A stretch of DNA of 64,000 bases from NCBI RefSeq assembly GCF_008802405.1, contig NZ_VZDO01000014.1, positions 62,001 through 126,000 of the forward strand, given 5' to 3'. This stretch comes from Plantimonas leprariae (GTDB lineage Bacteria > Pseudomonadota > Alphaproteobacteria > Rhizobiales > Rhizobiaceae). This document shows positions 16,598-24,949 of the stretch, piece after piece. Below the pieces are notes generated by a model. It was not told the DNA's origin. It ran no database searches and saw nothing but the letters and a program-made list of their open reading frames with translations. The number at the start of each line of letters is the position of its first letter. The stretch's first letter is position 1. A program made the translations under genes and the position numbers.

Positions 16598-18777
16598 CAG
16601 CGGCCCGCCCCCGCGTAGGCCAGCGCCCCGCCGGAGAGGATCGCGCGCATCATCCCTTCCGTCGCCGCGCCGCGGTTCGCCGCGGTCTGCCGCCGCTGCC
16701 CGTAGCGCATGATAGCGTCGATCAGCTCGTCGCGCCGCGCGCCCTGGCGCGAGACGGCATCGCCGAACTCGCCGCGCATCTCCTCGGCCGAGCGGACGGC
16801 GCGGCCGTCCATGACGCTGTCCGCCAAGCGAGCGAACGTGCGCTTCGTGTCGCCCCAAAGGCCGCTTGCCGGATCGAACGCGGCGCGCGCCGCACCCTTC
16901 TGCCCGTTGTACTCGCCGGCCCGCTCCAGGCGCCGCGCCGAGGCGCTGTTGCCGGTGATCGCCTGCCGGCTGTTGGCGAAGCGCGTCTCGGCGCCGAGCT
17001 GGTCAAGGAACTGCGCGGCGCGCTCGTCGTCGCCGAGCACCAGCCCGAGCTTCTCGCGGTTCCAGCCCGTCTCGAACTTCGCCCGGGCCGCGCCGGCGTC
17101 GTTCCGCGCCGTCCCCATGATCTCGGACAGCTGGTCGCGCGCGCCCATCGCGAAGGCGTCGCGCTCGTCCTCTGTCATGCCGGCAAGGCGCTGGCGTAGC
17201 TGGTCGGGCCGCGTCGCGTTGTCGAACACGTCCTGCCCGAGGCTGAGCGCGTCGCGGACGCGCGTCGGGCCGGCGAAGAGACGTCGTGCCTCGGCATAGC
17301 GTGGGTTGGCGCCGTCGAGCGCGTCCAGGAACGAGCGCTGCACGGCGTTGATCGCCCGGCCGCGCGTGTCGAGCTGCAGCCGACCCGTGGTCGGGTCGCG
17401 ATACGCCTCGATGATGTTGTCGAGGCCCTGCTTGGCGGCGTGGAGCGTGCGCATGTTCGGCACGCCGGTGACGATCGGCTCGCCGGCCTCGTTCGTACCG
17501 GTGATCGCGAAGTCGAGCGGGTTCCAAGGCTCGTTCGCCGCCAGCGCGTCGAGGCGCTGGATCTCGACGCCCTCGCGCAATCCCTTGCGGATGACCGGGT
17601 CGTCGATGAACTGCTGCAGCCGGTCGTTCCATTCGATCGGCGTGCCGAGCGCGTCGCGATAGGCCGGGCCCGCTTCGGCGGTGCGGCGGGCGATCAGGTC
17701 GTCGACCGTCTCGGCCATGTTCGCTTGCGGCCCGAGTGCCTCGTCGGCGGCATCGGTGATCCGCTGCGACGCGCCGGCCGCGCGTTCGCGCAGCCGATCG
17801 CGGATCGTCCGGTTGCCGGCGCCCGGCGCGTTGGCGACGGCTTCCGCGCCGCCGGAAAGGTTGTCGCCAGCGTCGAGCAGCATCGCGTTCGGCCCTAGGC
17901 GCTGCGCTTCGGCGCGCGCGGCTTCGGGCGTCAGGGCGTCGCGCTCAAGCTCGCGGCCGAGCTGGTCCGCGGTGCGCCGGCCGATGCCGACCGACGGCAG
18001 GATCTCACGCGCCGCCCGTGACGTGCCGTAGGCTCGCACGCCCGCGCCGACCGCGGCGCCCGCCAGCGGCACAGCGCCGCCGACCGCCGCGCCGATGCCG
18101 CCATTGGCGATCAGATCCTCGATGCGACCGGAGAAGCCGCTGCCGCCGCCGAAGCCGGAGGCAGCGCCGCCGGCGGCACCCGCCGCAGCGCCGCGTAGCG
18201 CGTTGACGGCGAGGCCCGCACCGGACGCGAAGACGCGCGGCGCGGCCGCAGCGCCCGTCGCGAAGCCGCCGGCGATCTCGCTGGCAAGGCTCGTCACGGG
18301 CGCCTCGGCGCGGCGGCGGTCGAGTTCCTGACGCTGGAACTCCTGTCCGTAGTCGTAGGCATCGCGGAACGAGCCGCCGGTCGCCGCGCTGCCGGCGCCG
18401 AAGATCGCCGAGATGATTTCGTCGCCGTAGTTCAGGCTCTGTCCCTGCGTGAACGGCTGCCCGGCCCGAGCGACGTCGCCGAGCGGGCCGGCAGTCGCGC
18501 CGCGCGCCTTCAACGCCTGCATCTCGACGGCCTCGTCGCGCGAGCCGGCCGGCGCGGTGCGCGCGACGCTGATCTCGGGATGGTCGGCGACGAACGACTT
18601 GCCGTCCAATCCGTGGATGATCGCGCCGGGCGGCGGGGCGGAAAGCGGGAAGTCGTCGTAGGCCGGTGCGACGCTCGCGGCGACGGGCGCGGCCGGCGCG
18701 ACGAAGTCCGCCCACGGATCGACCTTCGGGCGCGCCGCGGGCGTGGGGTTCAGGAAGTCGGCCCAGGGATCGGCCAT
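16597..18777 (-). CDS. Large phage internal-virion/ejection-type protein
   Basis: 726 residues from the ATG at 18777, which overlaps the TGA of the preceding gene (TGATG). The N terminus repeats the short motif PWADF twice (residues 4 and about 21), a pattern seen in phage internal proteins. An Ala/Gly-rich amphipathic or membrane-active region (about 165-250) precedes a long helical body with charged segments (about 270-700). No enzyme motif is seen. Its size, composition and place between other phage genes fit an ejection protein that enters the host envelope with the DNA. This is inference. Confidence 0.72.
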   Translation of the reverse strand: MADPWADFLNPTPAARPKVDPWADFVAPAAPVAASVAPAYDDFPLSAPPPGAIIHGLDGKSFVADHPEISVARTAPAGSRDEAVEMQALKARGATAGPLGDVARAGQPFTQGQSLNYGDEIISAIFGAGSAATGGSFRDAYDYGQEFQRQELDRRRAEAPVTSLASEIAGGFATGAAAAPRVFASGAGLAVNALRGAAAGAAGGAASGFGGGSGFSGRIEDLIANGGIGAAVGGAVPLAGAAVGAGVRAYGTSRAAREILPSVGIGRRTADQLGRELERDALTPEAARAEAQRLGPNAMLLDAGDNLSGGAEAVANAPGAGNRTIRDRLRERAAGASQRITDAADEALGPQANMAETVDDLIARRTAEAGPAYRDALGTPIEWNDRLQQFIDDPVIRKGLREGVEIQRLDALAANEPWNPLDFAITGTNEAGEPIVTGVPNMRTLHAAKQGLDNIIEAYRDPTTGRLQLDTRGRAINAVQRSFLDALDGANPRYAEARRLFAGPTRVRDALSLGQDVFDNATRPDQLRQRLAGMTEDERDAFAMGARDQLSEIMGTARNDAGAARAKFETGWNREKLGLVLGDDERAAQFLDQLGAETRFANSRQAITGNSASARRLERAGEYNGQKGAARAAFDPASGLWGDTKRTFARLADSVMDGRAVRSAEEMRGEFGDAVSRQGARRDELIDAIMRYGQRRQTAANRGAATEGMMRAILSGGALAYAGAGR

Positions 18778-20195
18778 CACGGCACCTTTCCGATGCGCCC
18801 GTCGGGCAGTTGAATCGCCGTGCCGGACGGCAGGCGGCGGGCTTCCTCGGGCGAGGCGACGCGCACCGGGGCGGCCGACGCTGCCGCGGCGGGCCGCGCG
18901 GTCGCGCCCGCGCCGGTCTCGACGCCGCCGCCGTTGCCGGCCGCCTGGCGCAGCGAGGCGAAGGCGTCGGGCAGGTTCTGCAGCGCGGTCATGCCCTCGG
19001 CGCGGGTGATCTCGCCGTTGACGACCGACGTGGCGATGCGGGCCTGCTCCTCTCGCGCCTGGGCGAGGCCGCGCAGCGTGTCGGAGACGATGCGCCGGCC
19101 CTCCGGCGTCTGGCTGAGACTCGGCAGGCTCTGCTTGAAGAGGTTGACGTCGCGATCGGACGCGGCGCCCGGCATGCCCTGGCGCGCCGCCGGCACCAGC
19201 CGCGCGATGATCGCGTTCGCCGCCTCGACGTTCGAGGCGTTCGGCCCGAGCTTGATCCCGTAGCCGCTGGCGATCGACTGCAGCCCGCCGAGCATGCCGC
19301 CGGGCAGGTCGCGGGTCTGCTCGTCGAGCCGGTCGAGAAGGGCGCGATCGTTGCGCGCGTCGACGCCGTCGGTGGCGAGATCGATGAACAACCCGGCCTG
19401 CTTCTCGCCGATCGTCTTGTCGAACGCCCCTTCGCCCCCGCCGTTGTTGAACACCGCGGACGGCGACTTCGGCGCGGGCTGCGCGCCGGTTCGGATCGCG
19501 GCGCCGGGCGACATGAACGTCGGCTTCCCGCCCGGCCCCAATGCCTCGACGGGCGCTTTGTCACCCGTGATCGCGTCGATTAGGTCCTGATCCGTGAGAA
19601 GGCCGCGGCCGCGTAGATCCTGGCGCTCGGCGCCCTTTACTTCCGTCTCGGACATCGGCGAGCGTCGCCCTTCGGCGGCCGGCAGATCGCCGCCGGGACC
19701 GCCGAACAGCGTCATGAGCTGCGAGGGTACGGCAGGCCGAACCTGATCCTTGCCGAGTGGCCCGAAGAAGCCGGCGAGGCTCGACAGCTTCGTCTGACCG
19801 ATGGCGCGCTCGTTGTCGGCTTGGTTCGTCGCGAGCGCCCGTTCGTTGTCGGCCGCGTTGTTCGCCGCGCTGGTGCGGGCGCCGACGTCCACGCCGTAGC
19901 GCCGATCGCTGGATTCCATGTCCTGGCCGCGGCGCGTCGTGGCGTCGCCCATGTCGACCGCATGATAGCTCTGCGTCGGCAGGAACGTGCCCGAGGCGAC
20001 GCCGAACTGATCAATTAACGCCGGCGTCGCGCCCTTCGCCGTCATCCGCGCATAGGCGTCGGCCTTGCGGGCCGCCTCGGCTCGCATGGCGTTGGCACGT
20101 GCCCATCCAGCCGCCTCGTCGCCCGACGGCGGCGCGAACAGCTTCATCAGGTTGTCCACGCCCTGCTGGAAACCGGGATTCGAGTAGACGGGCAT
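18777..20195 (-). CDS. Phage structural/ejection protein, function unknown
   Basis: 472 residues beginning MPVYSNPGFQQGVDNLMKLF. It is largely helical and Ala/Gly-rich, with NNAADNERALATNQADNERA near residues 110-130, a repeat-like stretch. The C terminus has PVRVASPEEARRLPSGTAIQ, a short beta motif common at the ends of phage virion proteins. Its start overlaps the upstream stop (TGATG at 20193-20197). It is the middle member of the operon. Confidence 0.7.
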   Translation of the reverse strand: MPVYSNPGFQQGVDNLMKLFAPPSGDEAAGWARANAMRAEAARKADAYARMTAKGATPALIDQFGVASGTFLPTQSYHAVDMGDATTRRGQDMESSDRRYGVDVGARTSAANNAADNERALATNQADNERAIGQTKLSSLAGFFGPLGKDQVRPAVPSQLMTLFGGPGGDLPAAEGRRSPMSETEVKGAERQDLRGRGLLTDQDLIDAITGDKAPVEALGPGGKPTFMSPGAAIRTGAQPAPKSPSAVFNNGGGEGAFDKTIGEKQAGLFIDLATDGVDARNDRALLDRLDEQTRDLPGGMLGGLQSIASGYGIKLGPNASNVEAANAIIARLVPAARQGMPGAASDRDVNLFKQSLPSLSQTPEGRRIVSDTLRGLAQAREEQARIATSVVNGEITRAEGMTALQNLPDAFASLRQAAGNGGGVETGAGATARPAAAASAAPVRVASPEEARRLPSGTAIQLPDGRIGKVP

Positions 20196-20926
20196 CAGTT
20201 TCCTCCGAACAGCGGGCCGAGGCGGAACTCCATGTTCTCGCGCGGAATGGTGTTCTTCCCGACCTTCCGCGCATAGGCCCACGGATCGGCTGCGGTGCCG
20301 ACGTCCTTGGCGACCCAATTGCCGCCGGCGCCGGAAAGCCCCGCCGTGATGCCGATCTGCCCGGCCGCGCCGAGCAGATCGCCGAAGAGGCGGGCGCCGG
20401 CGCCCTTCTGGGAAGCGGCCTCGAGCTCATACGGGAGCACGCCGGACGATCCTTGCATGAAACCGCCGATCTGTCCGATCTGGCCGGCGTCACGTGCCTG
20501 CTTGCGGCTGACGTCGCCGAGGACGTCGCCGAAGGCCCGCATGTGCCCGAGCGCCGTGCCCTGCCGATCGGTGAACGCCTTGGCCGCCCCGCGCTGTTTC
20601 GCGTCTTCCTGGACCGTGATGTTCGAGGACGACACGGGGAGCGACGACGCGGCGTTCGCGTCCTGCCCAAGCGGCGAGGCCGACTGCCCGGTGAAGTAGT
20701 CCGCGAGCTCCTTGCCGCGTGCATCTTCTTGCGCTCCGAAGTCCTGATAGCGGTCCTGGCTCTGCGTGTTGATGGCGTTCGCTTCCTGCTGCAGCGCGCC
20801 CTGACGGCGCGTTTCTGCGGCGAGCGCATGGTCGCGCGCCTTCGCCGCCTTCGACGCGCCGACGGCGTTGGCCGCGTAGGAAGCGCCCGTGAGGGCGACG
20901 CCGGCAAGCGTTATGGGGTCACACAT
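20195..20926 (-). CDS. Phage virion-associated protein, likely DNA-ejection component
   Basis: 243 residues. It starts with a small hydrophobic/Ala segment (PITLAGVALTGASYAANAVG), continues with an Ala/Gln-rich coiled coil (about 30-75) and ends with a Gly-rich region (GQIGITAGLSGAGG). This layout matches the group of small internal proteins of podovirus-like phages. A strong ribosome site (AGGAGGG) precedes its ATG at 20926. Confidence 0.7.
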   Translation of the reverse strand: MCDPITLAGVALTGASYAANAVGASKAAKARDHALAAETRRQGALQQEANAINTQSQDRYQDFGAQEDARGKELADYFTGQSASPLGQDANAASSLPVSSSNITVQEDAKQRGAAKAFTDRQGTALGHMRAFGDVLGDVSRKQARDAGQIGQIGGFMQGSSGVLPYELEAASQKGAGARLFGDLLGAAGQIGITAGLSGAGGNWVAKDVGTAADPWAYARKVGKNTIPRENMEFRLGPLFGGN

Positions 20927-20939
20927 GGCGCCGGCCCTC

Positions 20940-21437
20940 CTAGTTCAGCAGCGCGCCGGGCGGCGCGGCGTCGGGATGGTCCGGCTCGACCTGCGCGGCG
21001 ATCTCAGCGAGCGTGGCGCTTTCGATCTCGTTCGCCAGCACCGTGACGCTGGCGCCACGGCCGCGCAGCAGCGCGTCGGGGATGGCCTCGAGCTCGGCCC
21101 ACGGGCGACCGATCATGCCGGCGGACGCGACGGCGGCCGTCATGCCGGCGTCGATCCGGGCCGCGGAGATGGAACCGCCGAAGTCGCGGTGCAGGGCGGC
21201 GCGGTGCCGCTCGATCAGCTCCGCGAGACGCTGCCCGTCGGCGGGAGGGAGGCGTTCCAGATCGTAGCGGAAGGAGATCGTCACGATGTCGCGCAGGAGG
21301 AGAGGCAGCGCGCGGCCCAGGCCCTCGGCGTCCAGCGTCTCGGCGAAGGACGTGGCGGCGTCGCGGACCCGCGCGGTTTGCCACTCGATCGCGGAAGCGA
21401 ACTGCTTCGGGGGCAAGAAGATCGTCTGCGCGAACAT
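20940..21437 (-). CDS. Phage-type hypothetical protein
   Basis: 165 residues, helical and acidic. It begins MFAQTIFLPPKQFASAIEWQ and includes LPPADGQRLAELIERHRAAL. The C terminus is Pro/Asp-rich. It lies 13 bases upstream of the next phage gene and 9 bases after the previous one, so it belongs to the same transcript. No family is recognised. Confidence 0.65.
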   Translation of the reverse strand: MFAQTIFLPPKQFASAIEWQTARVRDAATSFAETLDAEGLGRALPLLLRDIVTISFRYDLERLPPADGQRLAELIERHRAALHRDFGGSISAARIDAGMTAAVASAGMIGRPWAELEAIPDALLRGRGASVTVLANEIESATLAEIAAQVEPDHPDAAPPGALLN

Positions 21438-21446
21438 GGTTGGCCT

Positions 21447-21974
21447 CTACTGGCGGATGGCGTGGGTGCCGTCGTCGGCGACGGCCCGGCGGATGGCGAT
21501 GTCGCGACGGAACGGCTCGCCGCGGCGGGCGATCGCCCGGCGGCGCAGATCGGCGTCGAGAACGTCCGCGATCAGCAGCCCGTGGTCGAGGCAGTCGGCG
21601 ACGACGGCGGTGGTCGTGCGCTCGCGGTTCTGCGCCGGAGTGAAGCCGAACAGCGAGGCGAGGTTCAGCGCGGCCGTCATGCCGAGCATAACGCTTTCGG
21701 GTTGCACGCCGGCGCGGGCCTCGTCGATCACGGTGTTCATGGCGCCGCAGATCGCAGCGACGACCGCGTCGGCGCCGTTCGGCTCCGCTTCGCCGGTGAT
21801 CAGGCACGGCGCCTGCGCCAGGGCGCGAAGGCCGAGCACTGCGGCGGGAACGGCGTCGGGGCCGGGAATTGCGGCGCGCGCGAAATGGCCGGCGACATCG
21901 CGCAGGGCTGCGGCCAGCGGCGACGGCGTGGCGGCCTGCGGTTCAAGAGCGTCGAAAGTCGATTTCGTCTGCAT
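21447..21974 (-). CDS. Phage-type hypothetical protein, first gene of the ejection operon
   Basis: 175 residues, Ala-rich and helical (for example TPSPLAAALRDVAGHFARAA, then VMLGMTAALNLASLFG). It heads the leftward operon that ends at 15914. A 19-bp repeat at 22067-22085 lies about 95 bases before its start and may belong to its control region. No capsid, portal or terminase gene follows upstream, so the operon is a detached piece of a phage genome or a repurposed module. Confidence 0.62.
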   Translation of the reverse strand: MQTKSTFDALEPQAATPSPLAAALRDVAGHFARAAIPGPDAVPAAVLGLRALAQAPCLITGEAEPNGADAVVAAICGAMNTVIDEARAGVQPESVMLGMTAALNLASLFGFTPAQNRERTTTAVVADCLDHGLLIADVLDADLRRRAIARRGEPFRRDIAIRRAVADDGTHAIRQ

Positions 21975-22066
21975 CGCAGACGATGCTACAAATCACAGCC
22001 AGAATGTCAACTGGATTTCAGTCAAGTTTCATGTATTTCCGGCAAAGAGTTGCCATTCACAAGTAT

Positions 22067-22085
22067 TGTATGTCGTTTGTAGTAC
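22067..22085 (+). repeat. Left copy of a 19-bp inverted repeat flanking 22.1-28.3 kb
   Basis: Reads TGTATGTCGTTTGTAGTAC. The reverse complement of 28257-28275 matches it at 18 of 19 positions. It may be a recombination site, an operator or a promoter element. It lies upstream of the leftward phage operon. Confidence 0.7.
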
Positions 22086-22205
22086 GGTTCGATTTTCAGG
22101 CGGCAAATTTATACGAGAGCTCAGGGCGATTTCCAGGAACGCGTCCGGACTGGGTGCCGGGGCCCGGGTCCGGGGTCCGGCCGGATAGCGGCCGCGCCCC
22201 GGCGT

Positions 22206-22613
22206 CTACGTCGACGAGCGGATTTCGACAGGGACGCCCTTCGGCAGCGAGTTCGCGACCATGCACGTCGCCTTGGCTTGATCGACGATCGTCGCAGGGT
22301 CGGAGCCGTCCAGCGTCTCGCATGACACCGTCATCGTGGCGCCGGTCGCCAGCAGCGGCTCGCCGTCGAGCTCGACCGTCACGCTAACCGCGATCCTGCC
22401 GAGGCGGACGCCGGCCGCGTGTGCGGTGTAGCGCAGGTCGTTGCAGAAGCAGCCGCCGATCGCGAGGGCGAGAAGCTGCGCGCCGTTGAAGCCGAGCCCC
22501 ATGCCGCCGGCTTTGCCTTCGGGCCGGTCCACGACGATCGTGTGGCCGCCGGCCCAGCCGAGCGCCGCTTCGGTGCCCTCGACGTTCCGCAGTTCGACCG
22601 TCATCGCGACCAT
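22206..22613 (-). CDS. OsmC/Ohr-family peroxidase-like protein
   Basis: 135 residues, the usual length. It has the two redox cysteines of the family: Cys in GGCFCND near residue 55 and Cys in ATCMVANSLP near residue 115. The family reduces organic hydroperoxides with thiol cofactors in the cytoplasm. A GGAGG ribosome site fits the ATG at 22613 rather than the Met three codons later. It stands alone and is cargo rather than part of the phage operon. Confidence 0.88.
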   Translation of the reverse strand: MVAMTVELRNVEGTEAALGWAGGHTIVVDRPEGKAGGMGLGFNGAQLLALAIGGCFCNDLRYTAHAAGVRLGRIAVSVTVELDGEPLLATGATMTVSCETLDGSDPATIVDQAKATCMVANSLPKGVPVEIRSST

Positions 22614-22671
22614 GCAGCAACCTCCAACGGATGGCTGCCGGTAGCCTACGCGATACGATCGGAACGCAAAA

Positions 22672-22698
22672 CGCCCGCCGGGGGAGGACCGGCGGGCG
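22672..22698 (-). terminator. Rho-independent terminator of the DUF1127 gene
   Basis: Perfect 10-bp arms CGCCCGCCGG (22672-22681) and CCGGCGGGCG (22689-22698). On the leftward strand they are followed by GTTTTGCG. It sits about 95 bases downstream of the DUF1127 stop and just before the OsmC gene. Confidence 0.8.
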
Positions 22699-22791
22699 CT
22701 GCATGTGGCCTAGCGGCTGGGAGGAGGATGCCGCCGGCCTGTCCGCGTCGGTCCTGGGAGGATGATGGACCGAGGCGAAGCTGGAAAGCTG

Positions 22792-22935
22792 TTAGCGGAT
22801 CGACTGGCGGGCAACCGTCGGGATCTCGGAGCGGGCGATGCCGAGATCGGCAAGCTCGCGGTTCGACAGGCGGTCGAGCTCGTTCACGGTCGAGCGGTAG
22901 GAGCGGTAGCTGCGGAGGGCGCGGGTGATGTTCAT
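22792..22935 (-). CDS. DUF1127 small basic protein
   Basis: 47 residues: begins MNITRALRSYRSYRSTVNEL and has the family core LDRLSNRELADLGIARSEIP. Proteins of 45-60 residues with this C-terminal motif are abundant in Alphaproteobacteria. Characterised members bind RNA and influence phosphate, carbon and sRNA metabolism or stress growth. It has its own terminator and lies upstream of the OsmC gene on the same strand. Confidence 0.88.
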   Translation of the reverse strand: MNITRALRSYRSYRSTVNELDRLSNRELADLGIARSEIPTVARQSIR

Positions 22936-23128
22936 CGTCTTGTCCTTGGGTTCGAACCGCTCGTCGGTGGCGGCGTGTTCTTCGTTCTTTCGACAACAGG
23001 AATGTAATCGGCCGCCCCGCCGCGCAGTAGCGCGGAGTTCGCACAGGAGCCGTGCAACCCTCCGATATCTCGCTGGCGCGCGGCAGCCATGCGTTGCTGC
23101 GGCGTTCCGCAGGGCTTGCTCCAGCGGG

Positions 23129-23219
23129 CCGTTCCACGGAGCATCTATTGTCGTTCCACAAAAATCGTTGTTGACTTCTGGAACGCATCCGCTCTAACGT
23201 TATAGACATCATTGGAACG
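23129..23219 (+). promoter_or_regulatory. Cluster of four TGGAACG elements before the recombinase gene, possible res/operator region
   Basis: CGTTCCA occurs at 23129-23135 and 23151-23157 and its inverse TGGAACG at 23179-23185 and 23213-23219, giving two inverted pairs right upstream of the recombinase start. TTGACT at 23171 with TAACGT 18 bases later could be its promoter. Resolvases commonly bind such sites next to their own genes, for both recombination and autoregulation. Confidence 0.5.
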
Positions 23220-23220
23220 G

Positions 23221-23829
23221 ATGGACGTCATGTTGATCGGCTACGCCCGCACATCGACCTTGGAACAGGAAGCCGGGCTTGAGGCGCAGATCCGCGACCT
23301 GTCGGCGCTCGGCTGCGAACAGATCTTCTCCGAGCAGGTCTCGTCGATCGCCAGGCGGGAGCAGCTCGAGGCGGCGCTGACGTTCGCCCGCAAGGGCGAC
23401 ACGTTGGTCGTCACGAAGCTCGACCGCCTCGCCCGCTCGGTCCTGCACATGGCCGAGATCGCCGGCCGCCTGGATGCGAAGGGCGTAGCGCTGCGCGTGA
23501 TCTCGATGGGTGGCGGCGAAGGCGGGCTCGACACGTCGACCGCGACGGGCCGCCTGATGCTGAACGTCGTGATGTCGGTCGCGCAGTTCGAGCGCGAGAT
23601 GATGCTGGAGCGCCAGCGCGAGGGAATCGCCAAGGCGAAGTCGCTCGGCCGGTACACCGGCCGCAAGCCGACCGCGATGGCCCAGGCCGAGAAGGTGAAG
23701 GCGCTGGCCGCGAAGGGCTTGTCGATGGGGCAGATCGCTGCCGAGGTCGGAATCGGCAAAGGCAGCGTGCACCGGATCCTGACGGGAAAGCCGAAGGCGC
23801 TCGCAGCGGTCGAAAGCGCCGCAGCCTAG
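23221..23829 (+). CDS. Serine recombinase (resolvase/invertase family)
   Basis: About 202 residues from the ATG at 23221 (in-frame TTG at 23212 and ATG at 23230 are alternatives). The catalytic N-terminal domain begins MLIGYARTSTLEQEAG with the nucleophilic Ser in the TST motif. It continues with LVVTKLDRLARS and ends in the long dimer helix QFEREMMLERQREGIAKAK. The C-terminal helix-turn-helix is ALAAKGLSMGQIAAEVGIGK. It cuts and rejoins DNA at paired short sites, resolving or inverting segments. It lies between two inverted 19-bp repeats. Confidence 0.92.
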   Translation: MDVMLIGYARTSTLEQEAGLEAQIRDLSALGCEQIFSEQVSSIARREQLEAALTFARKGDTLVVTKLDRLARSVLHMAEIAGRLDAKGVALRVISMGGGEGGLDTSTATGRLMLNVVMSVAQFEREMMLERQREGIAKAKSLGRYTGRKPTAMAQAEKVKALAAKGLSMGQIAAEVGIGKGSVHRILTGKPKALAAVESAAA

Positions 23830-24192
23830 ACCGCGATCCCGCGTGGTCGGTCGTGGCACATGGGCTGCCGCTGCGGGCGGCTCGGCAGCGCGATGATTTC
23901 GCCGCGCATGTGTCTCGGGGCGCCCTGGGGGTGCCCCCTAGTAGGCAAATCTGCGCAGTAACCCGAATTGCACTAGTAAAAACAATGGCTTGGCTCAACT
24001 AGGTTTCAGCCAATTCCTTGCGGCTGCTTCAAATGGCGGGACAGATTGTCCCAAACCAAGGTTTCGCGTCGCCGTGCGGACAAATCTACGGCGCGCGGAC
24101 ATACAGGGGAAAACGACACGAGTCGGGATGAAAGTTCAATCAGAACAATCTGTTATGTCGAATGCAGTCGATGTATTCTCTGCCTGACGCCG
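23830..24192. other. Intergenic region with a palindrome and GCGGACA motifs
   Basis: 363 bases without a convincing gene. It contains a possible hairpin GGGGCGCC/GGTGCCCC (23917-23937) after the recombinase and a perfect palindrome GGGACA-GAT-TGTCCC (24038-24052). It also holds GCGGACA elements at 24076 and 24095 that recur near the HNH/AP2 gene. An operator or replication-control role is possible. Confidence 0.45.
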
Positions 24193-24936
24193 TCAGGCCG
24201 CCCGATCATTCGAAGACGCAGCGATCAGCGCTTCCCGCGCTGCATAGGCGCGCTGGAATGCTGCCCCGGCTTCTTCCTCGGACTGAAACGCACCAAGATA
24301 CTTCTGCCGGCCGCTGATCGTGATGGCGGACCACCAGATCCCGCGACGATCATCCCGGTAGGCACCCGTGGCGTACTTTCCCACACGCGGGATTGCCAGC
24401 GTCAAGTCGCGTGCCGTGACGGCCTCAAGGTTCGCGATGCTGATGTCCGTCCGGTCGCCGTTTCGGAAACGCAACAGCGTTCGGGGCGGTTGCCCGTAAT
24501 GCAATGCCCAAACGACGCGATCGGCTTCAAGGTAGTGCGCCACGCCATCGATGGTGATGCAGCTACGCCGCGGCTTCACGCCCTTGTAGCTGCAGGTGAA
24601 TGCGGGCTTGCCGGCGAACCTTGCATTCCAGGCACGAGCGCTTTCCTCGCTCAAGAAGTGCGACGCCGGCCGCTGCTTCCAAGTCAACCGCCCGGTCAGC
24701 GGATCGTAGTCAAGGCAGGAACGAAGGAACTCGACGTCCGGCAGGTCGACTAGGAACGCTTTCTGCCTGCTTTGCCCCTTGCGGACATTGCGGCATGTGC
24801 GCGCGCGAAGACTAGGTCCGATCGTATGGGTAGTAGGAGGGGGGTCGAAGGCAAACTCTATCTCGTGCGCGCATGCCGCAATGTCCGCAGAATGCGTGCC
24901 GGGACATCCTGTCTTTTGCTGGTTTTCCGTCCGCAT
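24193..24936 (-). CDS. HNH-type endonuclease-like protein with AP2 DNA-binding domain
   Basis: 247 residues from the ATG at 24936 (an in-frame TTG at 24945 is possible). After a Cys/His-containing leader comes the phage HNH layout: LRSCLDYDPLTGRLTWKQRP, then VKPRRSCITIDGVAHYLEADRVVWALHYG with the LHYG/DHxNG-like core, and RNGDRTDISIANLEAVT. The C-terminal AP2-like domain (GAYRDDRRGIWWSAITISGR, KYLGAFQSEEEAG) binds DNA. Such proteins are homing or phage nucleases. Several of the expected HNH His residues are replaced, so activity is uncertain. It follows the primase gene by 13 bases. Confidence 0.82.
   Translation of the reverse strand: MRTENQQKTGCPGTHSADIAACAHEIEFAFDPPPTTHTIGPSLRARTCRNVRKGQSRQKAFLVDLPDVEFLRSCLDYDPLTGRLTWKQRPASHFLSEESARAWNARFAGKPAFTCSYKGVKPRRSCITIDGVAHYLEADRVVWALHYGQPPRTLLRFRNGDRTDISIANLEAVTARDLTLAIPRVGKYATGAYRDDRRGIWWSAITISGRQKYLGAFQSEEEAGAAFQRAYAAREALIAASSNDRAA
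24781..24888. repeat. 26-bp inverted repeat inside the HNH/AP2 coding region
   Basis: 24781-24806 and the reverse complement of 24863-24888 agree at 24 of 26 positions (core GCGGACATTGCGGCATG). A related GCGGACAATGCGG element is at 24931-24943 on the opposite strand, and two shorter GCGGACA copies are at 24076 and 24095. This could be an iteron-like replication site or an attenuator hairpin in the mRNA. Confidence 0.65.
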
Positions 24937-24949
24937 TGTCCGCAAATCC

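Noticed and set aside
24038-24052. LexA box at the GGGACA/TGTCCC palindrome
   Set aside because: It matches neither the GTTC-N7-GTTC box of Alphaproteobacteria nor the CTG-type box of gammaproteobacteria.
23932-24192. A small gene between the recombinase and the HNH/AP2 gene
   Set aside because: The frames are short, have no ribosome site and show no family resemblance.
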